DNA of 64,000 bases from assembly GCA_004297395.1 (NCBI GenBank), contig SCUO01000093.1, forward strand, positions 186,001 to 250,000, in the 5' to 3' direction. Numbering within the stretch: position 1 is the first letter of the stretch; each line of letters starts with the position of its first letter. A program made the position numbers and the translations under genes. This DNA comes from Chloroflexota bacterium (GTDB lineage Bacteria; Chloroflexota; Limnocylindria; Limnocylindrales; CSP1-4). A model generated the notes under the pieces. That model was not told where the DNA came from. It ran no database searches and worked only from the letters and a program-made list of their open reading frames with translations. Below, one piece after another: positions 20,410 through 30,766 of the stretch.

Positions 20410-20673
20410 ATGCACTCCGAGCGCACACAAGTCCTCTTGACGCCCGCCCAACGGGAGCGTCTCCAGCGGATCGCCAGTCGGGAAGGCCGATCCCTCGGGG
20501 CGGTGATCAGGGACGCGGTCGATGCGTACACGCTGCCGCGCGCCCGCCCCCGAGGTGAGGCGCTCCAGTCATTGTTTGCCCAGAACGCGCCCGTCGACGA
20601 CTGGACGGTGATGAAGGCCGAGATCGAGCGCGGAGCCCTGGGACGAGCGGGCCCGGACGATCCCGTGCGGTGA
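20410..20673 (+). CDS. Ribbon-helix-helix (CopG/VapB-like) antitoxin
   Basis: TQVLLTPAQRERLQRIASREGRSLGAVIRDAVDAYTLPRA; overlaps PIN gene by GTGA. Confidence 0.8.
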   Translation: MHSERTQVLLTPAQRERLQRIASREGRSLGAVIRDAVDAYTLPRARPRGEALQSLFAQNAPVDDWTVMKAEIERGALGRAGPDDPVR

Positions 20674-21167
20674 CCGTCTTCATCGACACGGCCGTCGTCA
20701 TGTACGCAGGCGGCGCCGAGCATCCGATGCGAGACCCATGCCAGCGGATCCTTGCCCGGGTCGCCGATGGTGAGCTCGAGGCTGTCACCTCGGTCGAGGT
20801 CATCCAGGAGATCCTCCATCGTTTCTCTGCCATCAGGCGCCCCGACATCGGCGTCTCGATGGCGCGCGATACGCTCGACCTGTTCGCGCCGGTGCTGCCG
20901 GTGACGCACGCGGTGATGCGGCGGATGCCCGAGCTGATCGAGGCGCACCCGGCGCTCTCGGCCCGTGATCTCGTCCACGTCGCCACCTGCCTCCAGGAGG
21001 GCATCCACGACATCGTCAGCCCCGATCGCGGCTTCGACGGCGTGCCCGGGATTCGCCGAATCGACCCGGCGGCCTCCGCCCGGAGTCTCGGCGTCGCCGC
21101 CTCGGGGGTGTCAGAGACGGCCCGACGCAGCGGCGACAAGCGACCCGAACCACGATCACATCGCTGA
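20670..21167 (+). CDS. PIN-domain (VapC-like) toxin
   Basis: MTVFIDTAVVMYAGGAEHPMRDPCQRIL...TSVEVIQEILHRF...LSARDLVHVATCLQEGIHDIVSPDRGFDGVPGIRRIDP; GTG start at 20670. Confidence 0.85.
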   Translation: MTVFIDTAVVMYAGGAEHPMRDPCQRILARVADGELEAVTSVEVIQEILHRFSAIRRPDIGVSMARDTLDLFAPVLPVTHAVMRRMPELIEAHPALSARDLVHVATCLQEGIHDIVSPDRGFDGVPGIRRIDPAASARSLGVAASGVSETARRSGDKRPEPRSHR

Positions 21168-21214
21168 TCCTCGACGCGAGTCGCGACATACCTCGACCTG
21201 GGCGGAGAAGTCGA

Positions 21215-21688
21215 TCAGCGCGTTACGCGCTTGAGCATCACGACGTTGGTCTCGATGTAGCCCGCTTCGAGGTACAGCCGGCGGGCCCCGGCGTTGTCGC
21301 CGAAGACGTGGAGTGAGACACCGACGAGGCCCTGCTCGCGGGCGAACGCCTCGATCTCGGCGAGCGCCTGGCGGGCGTAGCCCTTCCGCCGGTGCGGCGG
21401 GTCGACGGCGATGTCGTAGATGAAGGCAACCCGGCCGATCGGCCGGTCCTCCGGCACGAACCAGGCGTAGCCGACGCGCTCGCCGTCCTCGTTGATCATC
21501 GACCGAAGCTCGTGGCCGGCCGTCCTGCGGCCATCCGGGAGGAGCGCCGCGAACTCCGCCTCCGAGCGCGCCATGGCACCTTCGGCCGGCCAGTTCCCTG
21601 CTTCCACCTTCTCCCGGGCGTAGTCGGCAACGGTGAACTCGCGCCAGGCGACGTAGGTCGCCTCATCCATCGGTTCCAGGCGGATCAT
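21215..21688 (-). CDS. GNAT-family N-acetyltransferase
   Basis: IGRVAFIYDIAVDPPHRRKGYARQALAEIEAFAREQGLVGVSLHVFGDNAGARRLYLEAGYIETNVVM; start ATG 21686-21688. Confidence 0.9.
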   Translation of the reverse strand: MIRLEPMDEATYVAWREFTVADYAREKVEAGNWPAEGAMARSEAEFAALLPDGRRTAGHELRSMINEDGERVGYAWFVPEDRPIGRVAFIYDIAVDPPHRRKGYARQALAEIEAFAREQGLVGVSLHVFGDNAGARRLYLEAGYIETNVVMLKRVTR

Positions 21689-21757
21689 GGCTGCATCATC
21701 GTTCCTCCGGCGTTGAACGTTTGGTGCATCGTCCCGACTCATTGAGGGCAACCCGCC

Positions 21758-22339
21758 GTGCGATGCGGGTCGAGGGAGGAACGAAGCCAGGTGCGGGACA
21801 TCGTCGAACGGGCGATGCGCGGGGATCGCGAGGCGTTCGGCTCGCTGGTCGTCCAGACCAGCGACCGACTCTACGCGATCGCGGCGCGGATCCTGCGCGA
21901 CAGCCATCTCGCCGAGGACGCCCTGCAGGGCGCCCTCATCGCCGCCTGGCGCCAGCTCCCGGCGCTCCGTGACCCGGACCGCTTCGAAGCCTGGGTCCGG
22001 AAGCTCCTCGTCCATGCCTGCTACGCCGAGGCCAGGCGTCGCAGGTCGTGGGCGATCAACGTCCGGATCCTGCCGGCCGACGGGCCGGCGGGGCCTGACG
22101 AGCTCGTGTCCGTGGCCGACCGCGACGCTCTCGATCGGGCGTTCCGACGCCTGACCCTCGAGCAGCGCGCGGTCTTCGTCCTGCATCACCACGTGGGCCT
22201 GCCCCTGGTCGAGATCGCCGAGACCCTCGGCGTGCCGCCGGGAACGGCCCGTTCGCGACTGCATTACGCGACCCGGGCGCTGCGCGCGGCCATCGAGGCC
22301 GACGCGGCGCCCGTCGCATCCCAAGGACGGCTGGCATGA
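21758..22339 (+). CDS. ECF-type RNA polymerase sigma factor (module 3)
   Basis: DREAFGSLVVQTSDRLYAIAARILRDSHLAEDALQGALIAAWRQLPALRDPDRFEAWVRKLLVHACY...LTLEQRAVFVLHHHVGLPLVEIAETLGVPPGTARSRLHYA. Confidence 0.92.
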   Translation: MRCGSREERSQVRDIVERAMRGDREAFGSLVVQTSDRLYAIAARILRDSHLAEDALQGALIAAWRQLPALRDPDRFEAWVRKLLVHACYAEARRRRSWAINVRILPADGPAGPDELVSVADRDALDRAFRRLTLEQRAVFVLHHHVGLPLVEIAETLGVPPGTARSRLHYATRALRAAIEADAAPVASQGRLA

Positions 22340-23583
22340 CGACGACGAACCGCGACTTCGACCGCATCGCCCGAGCCTGGCTCGACCTGATGCCCGACGA
22401 GGCCCCGGACCGGGTCATCGACGCCGTCCTCCAGGCCACCGAGGTGACGCCGCAGTTGCGGTCGCCCCTCGCCCGGGCCCCCTGGAGGTTCTCGATGAAT
22501 CGCCTGCTCCTCGCCGGCACGGCCGCGACCGCGGTCGTCATCGCCGGCCTCGTGTTGCTCAATGTCCGACCGACGCCGAGCATTGGATCGACGCCCACTC
22601 CGATGGTGACGCCAAGCCCAACCGCGACCCCGCTGGTGTCCGGTTGGGGACCCGGAATCGGCTACGCCACGCCGGCCCCGGATTTCCTTCGGTCCGCGAC
22701 GTGGTTGGCCGACGTCCCACCGATCGAGGCCCTCGGGCAGACCGCCCCGCGGGCCCGACTGAGCTCGAACTCGGGGGGAAATCGCATCAACGTCTTCGTG
22801 AATGACAATGACCAGACGGCCATGCTCGGCAGCCAGCCCGTCACCGGGATGCAGGAAGAGCTGTGGCTCGTCGCCACGAACGCCAGGGGCTGCGATCCAG
22901 GCGACCTTGGCAGGTATCAGCTGGCGATCTCCGGTGGCGGCCTCTCGATGACGTTGACACCGGTCTCGGAGGACTGTTCCGCCAGGGCGACGATGCTCGG
23001 ACGCACCTGGACCAGGGCCATCGATGCCGCGAGCCAGGGTGGCCGCGGCGTCGTGGCGCCGTTCGATCCCCTGTTCGTCATCACCCTGCCCGAGGACACG
23101 TACACGTCGAACACCCGCAACTTCTCGACGGCCGTGGAGTCAAGCGACCACGCCCTGATGGCCGCCAAGAACCCGACCGGCTGGACCACGCCATGCTCTG
23201 AGACCGGCGGGACGAAGAAGCAAGTCGGCACGACGGCCGATGCCTTTGCCGCCTACCTCGCCACGCTGCCCGGGTTCACGGTCGAGAGCGAGGAGCTGCA
23301 GATCGATGGCCACCGGGCGCTGCACCTCACGATCCCGACCGTCCCCACGGCCGACTGCCAGCGGGGCGGGCCGAACGACCGTCGCGTCATCGAGTGGGGG
23401 ACGAGCGTCCTCGAGGACACCGGCTTCTGGTTCATTCGCCAGGGCGACCCGGATACGATCTACCTGGTAGAGGTCGACAGCGACCTCTACCTCCTGCAAT
23501 GGCTTGGCACGGGCGTGACGCCCGCCGAGGAGCTCGAGGTCCTCTCGACCGTCCAGTTCCTCGACGCGCTGCCGGCCCCGTAG
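22336..23583 (+). CDS. Single-TM putative anti-sigma/sensor with unknown ectodomain (module 3)
   Basis: DFDRIARAWLDLMPDEAPDRVID N-terminus, TM LLLAGTAATAVVIAGLVLL, ectodomain homologous to 19056..20303; ATGA overlap with sigma. Confidence 0.75.
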   Translation: MTTTNRDFDRIARAWLDLMPDEAPDRVIDAVLQATEVTPQLRSPLARAPWRFSMNRLLLAGTAATAVVIAGLVLLNVRPTPSIGSTPTPMVTPSPTATPLVSGWGPGIGYATPAPDFLRSATWLADVPPIEALGQTAPRARLSSNSGGNRINVFVNDNDQTAMLGSQPVTGMQEELWLVATNARGCDPGDLGRYQLAISGGGLSMTLTPVSEDCSARATMLGRTWTRAIDAASQGGRGVVAPFDPLFVITLPEDTYTSNTRNFSTAVESSDHALMAAKNPTGWTTPCSETGGTKKQVGTTADAFAAYLATLPGFTVESEELQIDGHRALHLTIPTVPTADCQRGGPNDRRVIEWGTSVLEDTGFWFIRQGDPDTIYLVEVDSDLYLLQWLGTGVTPAEELEVLSTVQFLDALPAP

Positions 23584-23599
23584 GGCTCGCGGAAGGCCG

Positions 23600-23636
23600 C
23601 GAATCGGCCGCCGGACGTCCTCCGGCGGCCGATTCG
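23600..23636 (+). terminator. Strong hairpin terminator candidate between module 3 and pyrG
   Basis: CGAATCGGCCGCCGGA CGTCC TCCGGCGGCCGATTCG: perfect 16-bp stem, 5-nt loop, 16 bp after the stop codon. Confidence 0.75.
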
Positions 23637-23691
23637 ATTCGACGCCGGAGGCCGTTTCCGATAGCATCAGAAAAACCCCCGGAGGACCTGA

Positions 23692-25392
<1,701 letters not shown>

Positions 25393-25699
25393 GGCCCGCG
25401 TCGACGAGCCACGGGCGGCCACCAGGCCCGACGCTCAGCTGATCGAAATTCCGGTCGTCCGTCGGCCGGGCCGGCGACGGCCGGCCGCTCGGGCGCCGTT
25501 TGACGGGAATCTCGGTTGATCGATGTCGGACGAGATCCCGTGGAGCCGATTTCTCGCGCCGCTTCGTCGGATGGCCGAGATTTCCGTCAAGCAGGGTGGT
25601 GACGACAGCTGATCTACGGACGGGGGATCAGGCCGGCGCGCGTAGAATCCGGGTTCTTCCCTGACCAACCCTGCGCGCCCAGCGCCCGGAGGCCTAACC

Positions 25700-26401
25700 A
25701 TGAAGCTCTTCCTCGACACCGCCGACATCAATGAGATCCGGACCGTCGCCCGCTGGGGCGTCCTCGACGGCGTCACCACGAACCCGACGCTCTTCGCCCG
25801 GACCAGCGGGATGACCTACGACGAGGTTCTCGCCGAGATCTGCACGATCACGAGCGGGCCGGTCTCGGCCGAGGTCATCGCCGAGGACGTCGACGGGATG
25901 CTCAAGGAAGGCCGTCACTTCGCCAGGATCGCCGACAACATCGTGGTCAAGGTGCCGATGTCGGAGACGGGCCTCGAGGCGATCAGCCGCTTCGCCGCCG
26001 ATGGCATCCGGACCAACTGCACCCTGATCTTCAGCGCCAACCAGGGCCTCCTCGCGGCCAAGGCCGGGGCCTCGCTGCTGTCGCCGTTCGTCGGCCGCCT
26101 CGACGACATCAACGAGGACGGGATGATCGTCATCCGCGAGCTGGCCGACATCATCCGCTTCCACGAGTACGACTCGGAGGTCCTCGCGGCCTCGGTCCGC
26201 CATCCGCGGCACGTGACGGACGCGGCGCTCGCCGGCGCGCACGTGGCCACGCTGCCGTACAAGGTCTTCCAGCAGATGGTCCACCACCCGCTGACCGACA
26301 AGGGCATCGCCCAGTTCCGGAAGGACTGGGAGGCTGCCCGCGAGGCCCTCGCGGCGAAGCGGCCCTCGGGCTCGGCCAAGAAGGGCCGCGCCAAGAGCTG
26401 A
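25700..26401 (+). CDS. tal: Transaldolase (fructose-6-phosphate aldolase-like, short)
   Basis: MKLFLDTADINEIRTVARWGVLDGVTTNPTLFART...HFARIADNIVVKVPMSETGLEAI...GIRTNCTLIFSANQGLLAAKAGASLLSPFVGRLDDI. Confidence 0.93.
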   Translation: MKLFLDTADINEIRTVARWGVLDGVTTNPTLFARTSGMTYDEVLAEICTITSGPVSAEVIAEDVDGMLKEGRHFARIADNIVVKVPMSETGLEAISRFAADGIRTNCTLIFSANQGLLAAKAGASLLSPFVGRLDDINEDGMIVIRELADIIRFHEYDSEVLAASVRHPRHVTDAALAGAHVATLPYKVFQQMVHHPLTDKGIAQFRKDWEAAREALAAKRPSGSAKKGRAKS

Positions 26402-26749
26402 ACTGCGGGCGCCGCGGCCGTCGCGGGCACCGACGGCGATGGCGACGTGCGCCGTCAGCCAGTCACCCCGGGACTGCAATCGACTGTCCTGGCGCGGGAC
26501 GCTGTCAGCCAGTCATGGGGTGACGGGTAGCCGGGCCGATCCCCCGGAAGCGTCGTTTCGGGGGTTCGCCGCAGCCGTCCTCCGGAGCCGTCGGGAACGT
26601 AGGCTCACGTCGGGCCGGTGAGCCGGCAGCGGTGGGGAGTGACGGAGCCCGATCTGCCAGTCACCGAGAGACTGGATGACCGCGGCAGGTCGGGCCCGGC
26701 GGTGGGGAGTGACGGAGCCCGCAGGTCAGCGCTCATTGGTGGGGCGTCG

Positions 26750-27598
26750 TCAGCGCGGTGGGGTGCTCCCTACGTGGAGCGTGACCATGCCGAGGGTCAT
26801 CGGGCGCCAGCGAACGTCGACCAGCCCGGCCGCGGCCATGATCGCGGCGATTTCGGCCGGCGGCGGGTAGGCGCGCACGCTCGAGACGAGGTAGCGGTAC
26901 GCCTCGGCCTGCCGCACCGCCCGGCCGATGAGCGGCACGGCCCGCTCGAACCAAAGTCGTCCGACTCGCCCCGCGAGCGTCCGCGGCCGGGCGATCTCCA
27001 GGCAGACGACACGCCCGCCCGGCCGCACGACCCGCGCCATCTCCGAGAACCCCCGCCGGTAATCGGGCAGGTTCCGCATCCCGAAGGCGATCGTGGCGGC
27101 ATCGAACGCGCCGTCGTCTGCCGGCAGGGCGAGCGCGTCGCCGACGACGAACTCCAGCCACGGGGCGTCAGAGCCCGCGTCCCGGGCCCGCTCCAGCATC
27201 CCGGGCGAGACATCCACTCCCAGGACCCGCCCGAACGGTCCGACCCGGTCGGCAAGCGACCCGGCCAGCTTGCCGGTCCCGGTCGCGACATCGATCGCCG
27301 CCATGCCCGAGCGCAGGCCGGTGGCCGCAACCGCGCGCCGCCGCCAGCGCGGCTCCTGGAAGCCCGAGATGACCGCGTTCATGCCGTCGTAGACCGGCGC
27401 GATCCGGTCGAACATCGCGCCGACCTCGGGCGCGCCAAGAGCGTTGCCGCGGTCGGCCGGGGCGCCCGGCGAGGCGCCCGGCGAGGCGCCCGGCGACGGG
27501 CCCACCGACGGGGCAACCGACGGGCCAGCCGACAGGCCATCCGGCTGGGGAACCGGCGGCCCGGGGACGGGCTCGGGATCGTGGTCGGGTCGGCTCAT
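26750..27598 (-). CDS. UbiE/MenG-type demethylmenaquinone/ubiquinone methyltransferase
   Basis: VGAMFDRIAPVYDGMNAVISGFQEPRWRRRAV...AAIDVATGTGKLAGSLADRVGPFGRVLGVDVSPGMLERAR...ATIAFGMRNLPDYRRGFSEMARVVRPGGRVVCLEIARP. Confidence 0.9.
   Translation of the reverse strand: MSRPDHDPEPVPGPPVPQPDGLSAGPSVAPSVGPSPGASPGASPGAPADRGNALGAPEVGAMFDRIAPVYDGMNAVISGFQEPRWRRRAVAATGLRSGMAAIDVATGTGKLAGSLADRVGPFGRVLGVDVSPGMLERARDAGSDAPWLEFVVGDALALPADDGAFDAATIAFGMRNLPDYRRGFSEMARVVRPGGRVVCLEIARPRTLAGRVGRLWFERAVPLIGRAVRQAEAYRYLVSSVRAYPPPAEIAAIMAAAGLVDVRWRPMTLGMVTLHVGSTPPR
27461..27544 (-). repeat. 12-bp in-frame minisatellite in ubiE/menG N-terminus
   Basis: GGCGCCCGGCGA x3 perfect (27461-27496) followed by four degenerate 12-mers (CGGGCCCACCGA, CGGGGCAACCGA, CGGGCCAGCCGA, CAGGCCATCCGG). 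Confidence 0.85.
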
Positions 27599-27622
27599 CT
27601 GGGCTTCCCGATCGTACCCGGA

Positions 27623-27651
27623 TTGACGGCCCGCCGAACGCGGTCCATACT
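27623..27651 (+). promoter_or_regulatory. Sigma70-type promoter for rho
   Basis: TTGACG - 17 bp - CATACT, about 85 bp upstream of the rho start. Confidence 0.6.
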
Positions 27652-27736
27652 CCCGACATCCCCACCCGTCCGCGCCGCGGACCCTTACCCGCGCGGTCGG
27701 AATCCCTCCTTGCACGTGCAGGTGGTTCCCATTTCA

Positions 27737-29113
27737 ATGTCCGGTCCCGACCAGCGATCCCGCAACCGACGCCCCCGACGTCGCAATCCCGTCGGCCGCG
27801 CGCCGGTCAGCGAATTCGAGGAGATGGCCGAGCTCGAGGCCGCCCGCGAACGGAACGACCTCGACGTCTCCGACCTCCGCGAGATGAGCGTGGCCGAGCT
27901 GCGTCAGGTCGGGCGCGATCTCGAGATGGACACCCGGACGGACGACCGCAAGGACGACCTCGTCGACCGGATCCTCCAGGCCCAGACCGAGCGGGCCGGG
28001 CACGCCTACGCGACCGGCATCCTCGATGTCGTCGACGAGGGCTACGGCTTCATGCGCCGCCACGGCCTCCTGCCGAGCCCGGACGACGTGTATGTCTCCT
28101 CGAGCCAGGTCCGGCGCTTCGCCCTTCGGATCGGCGACCGCGTCTCGGGCGCCGTCCGCGCGCCGCGCGAGCAGGAGAAGTACTGGGGCCTCCTGCGGGT
28201 CGATTCGGTCAACGGCGTCGACATCGAGACCGCCCGCCGCCGGCCGGTCTTCGGCGACCTGACCCCCGTCCATCCGGACGAGCTCATCAACCTCGAGAGC
28301 GACCCCAAGAACCTCAGCCAGCGCCTGGTCAACCTCGTGAACCCGATCGGCAAGGGCCAGCGCGCCCTCATCGTCAGCCCGCCCAAGGCCGGCAAGACGA
28401 TGCTCCTCAAGAACATCGCCAACGGCATCACCGCCAACTACCCGGACATCCTCCTCATGGTCGCCCTCATCGGCGAGCGGCCCGAGGAGGTCACGGACAT
28501 GCGGCGGAGCGTCAAGGGCGAGGTCATCTCCTCCACCTTCGATGAGCCCACCGAGAATCACACCCACGTCGCCGAGATGGCCCTCGAGATCGCCAAGCGC
28601 CAGGTCGAGACCGGCCGCGACGTCGTGATCCTGCTCGACTCGATCACCCGCCTCGCCCGCGCCTACAACCTGGCCCTCCCGCCGTCGGGCCGGACGCTGT
28701 CGGGCGGCATCGATCCCATCGCCCTCTACCCGCCCAAGCGGTTCTTCGGCGCCGCCCGGAAGATCGAGGAGGGCGGCAGCCTCACGATCATCGGGACCTG
28801 CCTCATCGACACCGGCTCCCGGATGGACGACGTCATCTACGAGGAGTTCAAGGGCACCGGCAACTCAGAGCTCATCCTGGACCGGAAGCTCGGCGAGAAG
28901 CGGATCTTCCCGGCCATCGATGTCATGCGCTCCGGCACCCGCCGCGAGGAGCTGCTCCTCGAGGAAGGCACCCTCCGGATGGTCTGGACGATGCGCCGGA
29001 TGCTCTCCGCGGTCGGCACGAACGAGGGCATCGAACTGCTCCTCAACCGGCTCGCCAAGACCGACACGAACACCCAGTTCCTGGCCGGGCTGACGAAGAG
29101 CCTCGACTCGTAG
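27737..29113 (+). CDS. rho: Transcription termination factor Rho
   Basis: [17 protein letters not shown]...[17 protein letters not shown]...[30 protein letters not shown]...[29 protein letters not shown]; start ATG 27737 inside the longer ORF. Confidence 0.96.
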   Translation: MSGPDQRSRNRRPRRRNPVGRAPVSEFEEMAELEAARERNDLDVSDLREMSVAELRQVGRDLEMDTRTDDRKDDLVDRILQAQTERAGHAYATGILDVVDEGYGFMRRHGLLPSPDDVYVSSSQVRRFALRIGDRVSGAVRAPREQEKYWGLLRVDSVNGVDIETARRRPVFGDLTPVHPDELINLESDPKNLSQRLVNLVNPIGKGQRALIVSPPKAGKTMLLKNIANGITANYPDILLMVALIGERPEEVTDMRRSVKGEVISSTFDEPTENHTHVAEMALEIAKRQVETGRDVVILLDSITRLARAYNLALPPSGRTLSGGIDPIALYPPKRFFGAARKIEEGGSLTIIGTCLIDTGSRMDDVIYEEFKGTGNSELILDRKLGEKRIFPAIDVMRSGTRREELLLEEGTLRMVWTMRRMLSAVGTNEGIELLLNRLAKTDTNTQFLAGLTKSLDS

Positions 29114-29194
29114 GCTGAAAGGTCCCGGTAATGGGGGGCCATCTGGCCGTTTGCGCGCCCTGAAGGGGCTGTGCTAAGGTCCGCCCGTCGTCGG

Positions 29195-29229
29195 AGCCTG
29201 CGGAGGAGCAGGCTTCGCCCCCGCGAAGC
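29195..29229 (+). promoter_or_regulatory. Structured 5' leader element upstream of LysM-M23 gene (two overlapping hairpins)
   Basis: AGCCTGC(29195-29201)/GCAGGCT(29208-29214) and GCTTCGC(29212-29218)/GCGAAGC(29223-29229) share GCT, so they cannot both form completely. Confidence 0.4.
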
Positions 29230-29327
29230 AAGAGACCCCAGCTCAAGAGTCGCGAATCCCCGGACGGTCCATCCCCCGCTTCACGCGTCCCATCTGGCGC
29301 GCCGGACCGTCGCCGCAGGAGACCATA

Positions 29328-30632
29328 TTGCTGAACGCCCCTGCCGGCGCGTTGCGCGCGATTGCGCGCCTCCGCCCGGGCACGAGCGAGCGATCCCAGC
29401 GAGCCACGCGCTTCCACCGTCGATCGGTCGGCGTCGCGCGAGGACTCGGCGCACGCCTGTCCACCCTTGCCCACGTCGCCCACCTGGCCCCCCGGCCCAG
29501 CAATCGCCCGCTGCCGGTCGCGCTTCGGCGCAGCCTGATGGTCCGGCTCGCGTCCGAGCGGATGCTGCCCGTCGTGGCCGCGCTCGTCGTCCTCGGCGCC
29601 TCGATCGTCAGCCTCCAGCCCGCGGCCGCCCAGCCGACCGGTGACACCAGTGCCGCCGGCTCCGATGTCCGGCTCCAGGTCGGCGGCGAGATCGTGGATC
29701 CGGAGCGGTTCACAGGGGCGGACCTGGACGGCGCCGTCAGCGGACCCGCCTCCGAGGTCCTCTCGGACGACTCGTCCGCCGCGCCCGCGGAGAGCTACGC
29801 CGACGACGGCACGATCTACAAACCGGTCGCCGTCAACACCGTGGTCCAGGATGGCAAGGGCCTCCTCCAGACGTACACGGTGCGGGCCGGTGACACCCTG
29901 ACGGGCATCGCCAGCCACTACGGGGTCACGATGATGACCGTCTGGTGGGCCAACAAGCTGAGCTCGAAGGACGACCTCCACGTCGGCCAGCAGCTCATCA
30001 TCCCGCCGGTCAACGGGCTCGTGGTGACCGTCAAGGACGGCGACACCCTCGATTCGCTGGCCACCGGCTACAAGGTCGAAGCGGCCGACATCGTCGCCGT
30101 GAACGAGCTCGACGACCCGACCCTCATCATCGGCCAGACGCTGATCGTGCCGGGCGCCGTCGGCGCTCCCATCCCGACCCCCAAGCCCAAGCCGCGCGTC
30201 ACCGGCACCAGCGGCGGGAGCTGCAACTGCTCCGGCCCGGCCACCTACGGCGGCGGCACCTTCACCTGGCCGGTCAGCGGCGGCGGCAACTACATCAGCC
30301 AGTACTTCCACTACGGCCACTACGGGCTCGACATTGCGGCCGACTACGGCTCGACCGTCCGCGCCGCGGCTTCGGGCCGGGTGATCTTCGCCGGCTGGAA
30401 GAGCAACGGCGGCGGCTACCAGGTCTGGATCTCCCACGGCTCGGGCCTGTACACCACGTACAACCACATGTCGTCCGTCGCGGTCTCGAGTGGCGCGAAC
30501 GTGTCCGCGGGCACGCGAGTCGGACGGATCGGGCAGTCCGGCTGGGCGACCGGCCCGCACCTCCACTTCGAGGTCTGGGTGGGCGCCGTCTGGAACGGCG
30601 GCTACCGGGTCAACCCGCTCAAGTACCTCTGA
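29328..30632 (+). CDS. Secreted LysM x2 + M23 family peptidase
   Basis: YTVRAGDTLTGIASHYGVTMMTVWWANKL, VTVKDGDTLDSLATGYKVEAADIVAVNEL; M23 GHYGLDIAADYGSTVRAAASGRVIFAG...TGPHLHFEVWVG. Confidence 0.93.
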   Translation: MLNAPAGALRAIARLRPGTSERSQRATRFHRRSVGVARGLGARLSTLAHVAHLAPRPSNRPLPVALRRSLMVRLASERMLPVVAALVVLGASIVSLQPAAAQPTGDTSAAGSDVRLQVGGEIVDPERFTGADLDGAVSGPASEVLSDDSSAAPAESYADDGTIYKPVAVNTVVQDGKGLLQTYTVRAGDTLTGIASHYGVTMMTVWWANKLSSKDDLHVGQQLIIPPVNGLVVTVKDGDTLDSLATGYKVEAADIVAVNELDDPTLIIGQTLIVPGAVGAPIPTPKPKPRVTGTSGGSCNCSGPATYGGGTFTWPVSGGGNYISQYFHYGHYGLDIAADYGSTVRAAASGRVIFAGWKSNGGGYQVWISHGSGLYTTYNHMSSVAVSSGANVSAGTRVGRIGQSGWATGPHLHFEVWVGAVWNGGYRVNPLKYL

Positions 30633-30755
30633 GCGGCGGCGGAACCGACCGAGTTCCGGCCGCGATCGGCCGGCTGACCGGGCGCTCGTACTGGCGACAC
30701 CCCGCTCGGGTCGCGCGTCCGACCGCTGGCTTGGCCGCGGGCCTGACCGTGGGAA

Positions 30756-30761
30756 GATAGT
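30756..30761 (+). promoter_or_regulatory. -10 element (GATAGT) immediately upstream of obg
   Basis: GATAGT then 5 nt then ATG at 30767; implies a leaderless or nearly leaderless transcript. Confidence 0.4.
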
Positions 30762-30766
30762 CCCAG

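Noticed and set aside
29114-29327. ydaO/c-di-AMP riboswitch upstream of the M23 peptidase
   Set aside because: Context fits but I could not find the conserved core; kept only as an unassigned structured leader pending an Rfam scan.
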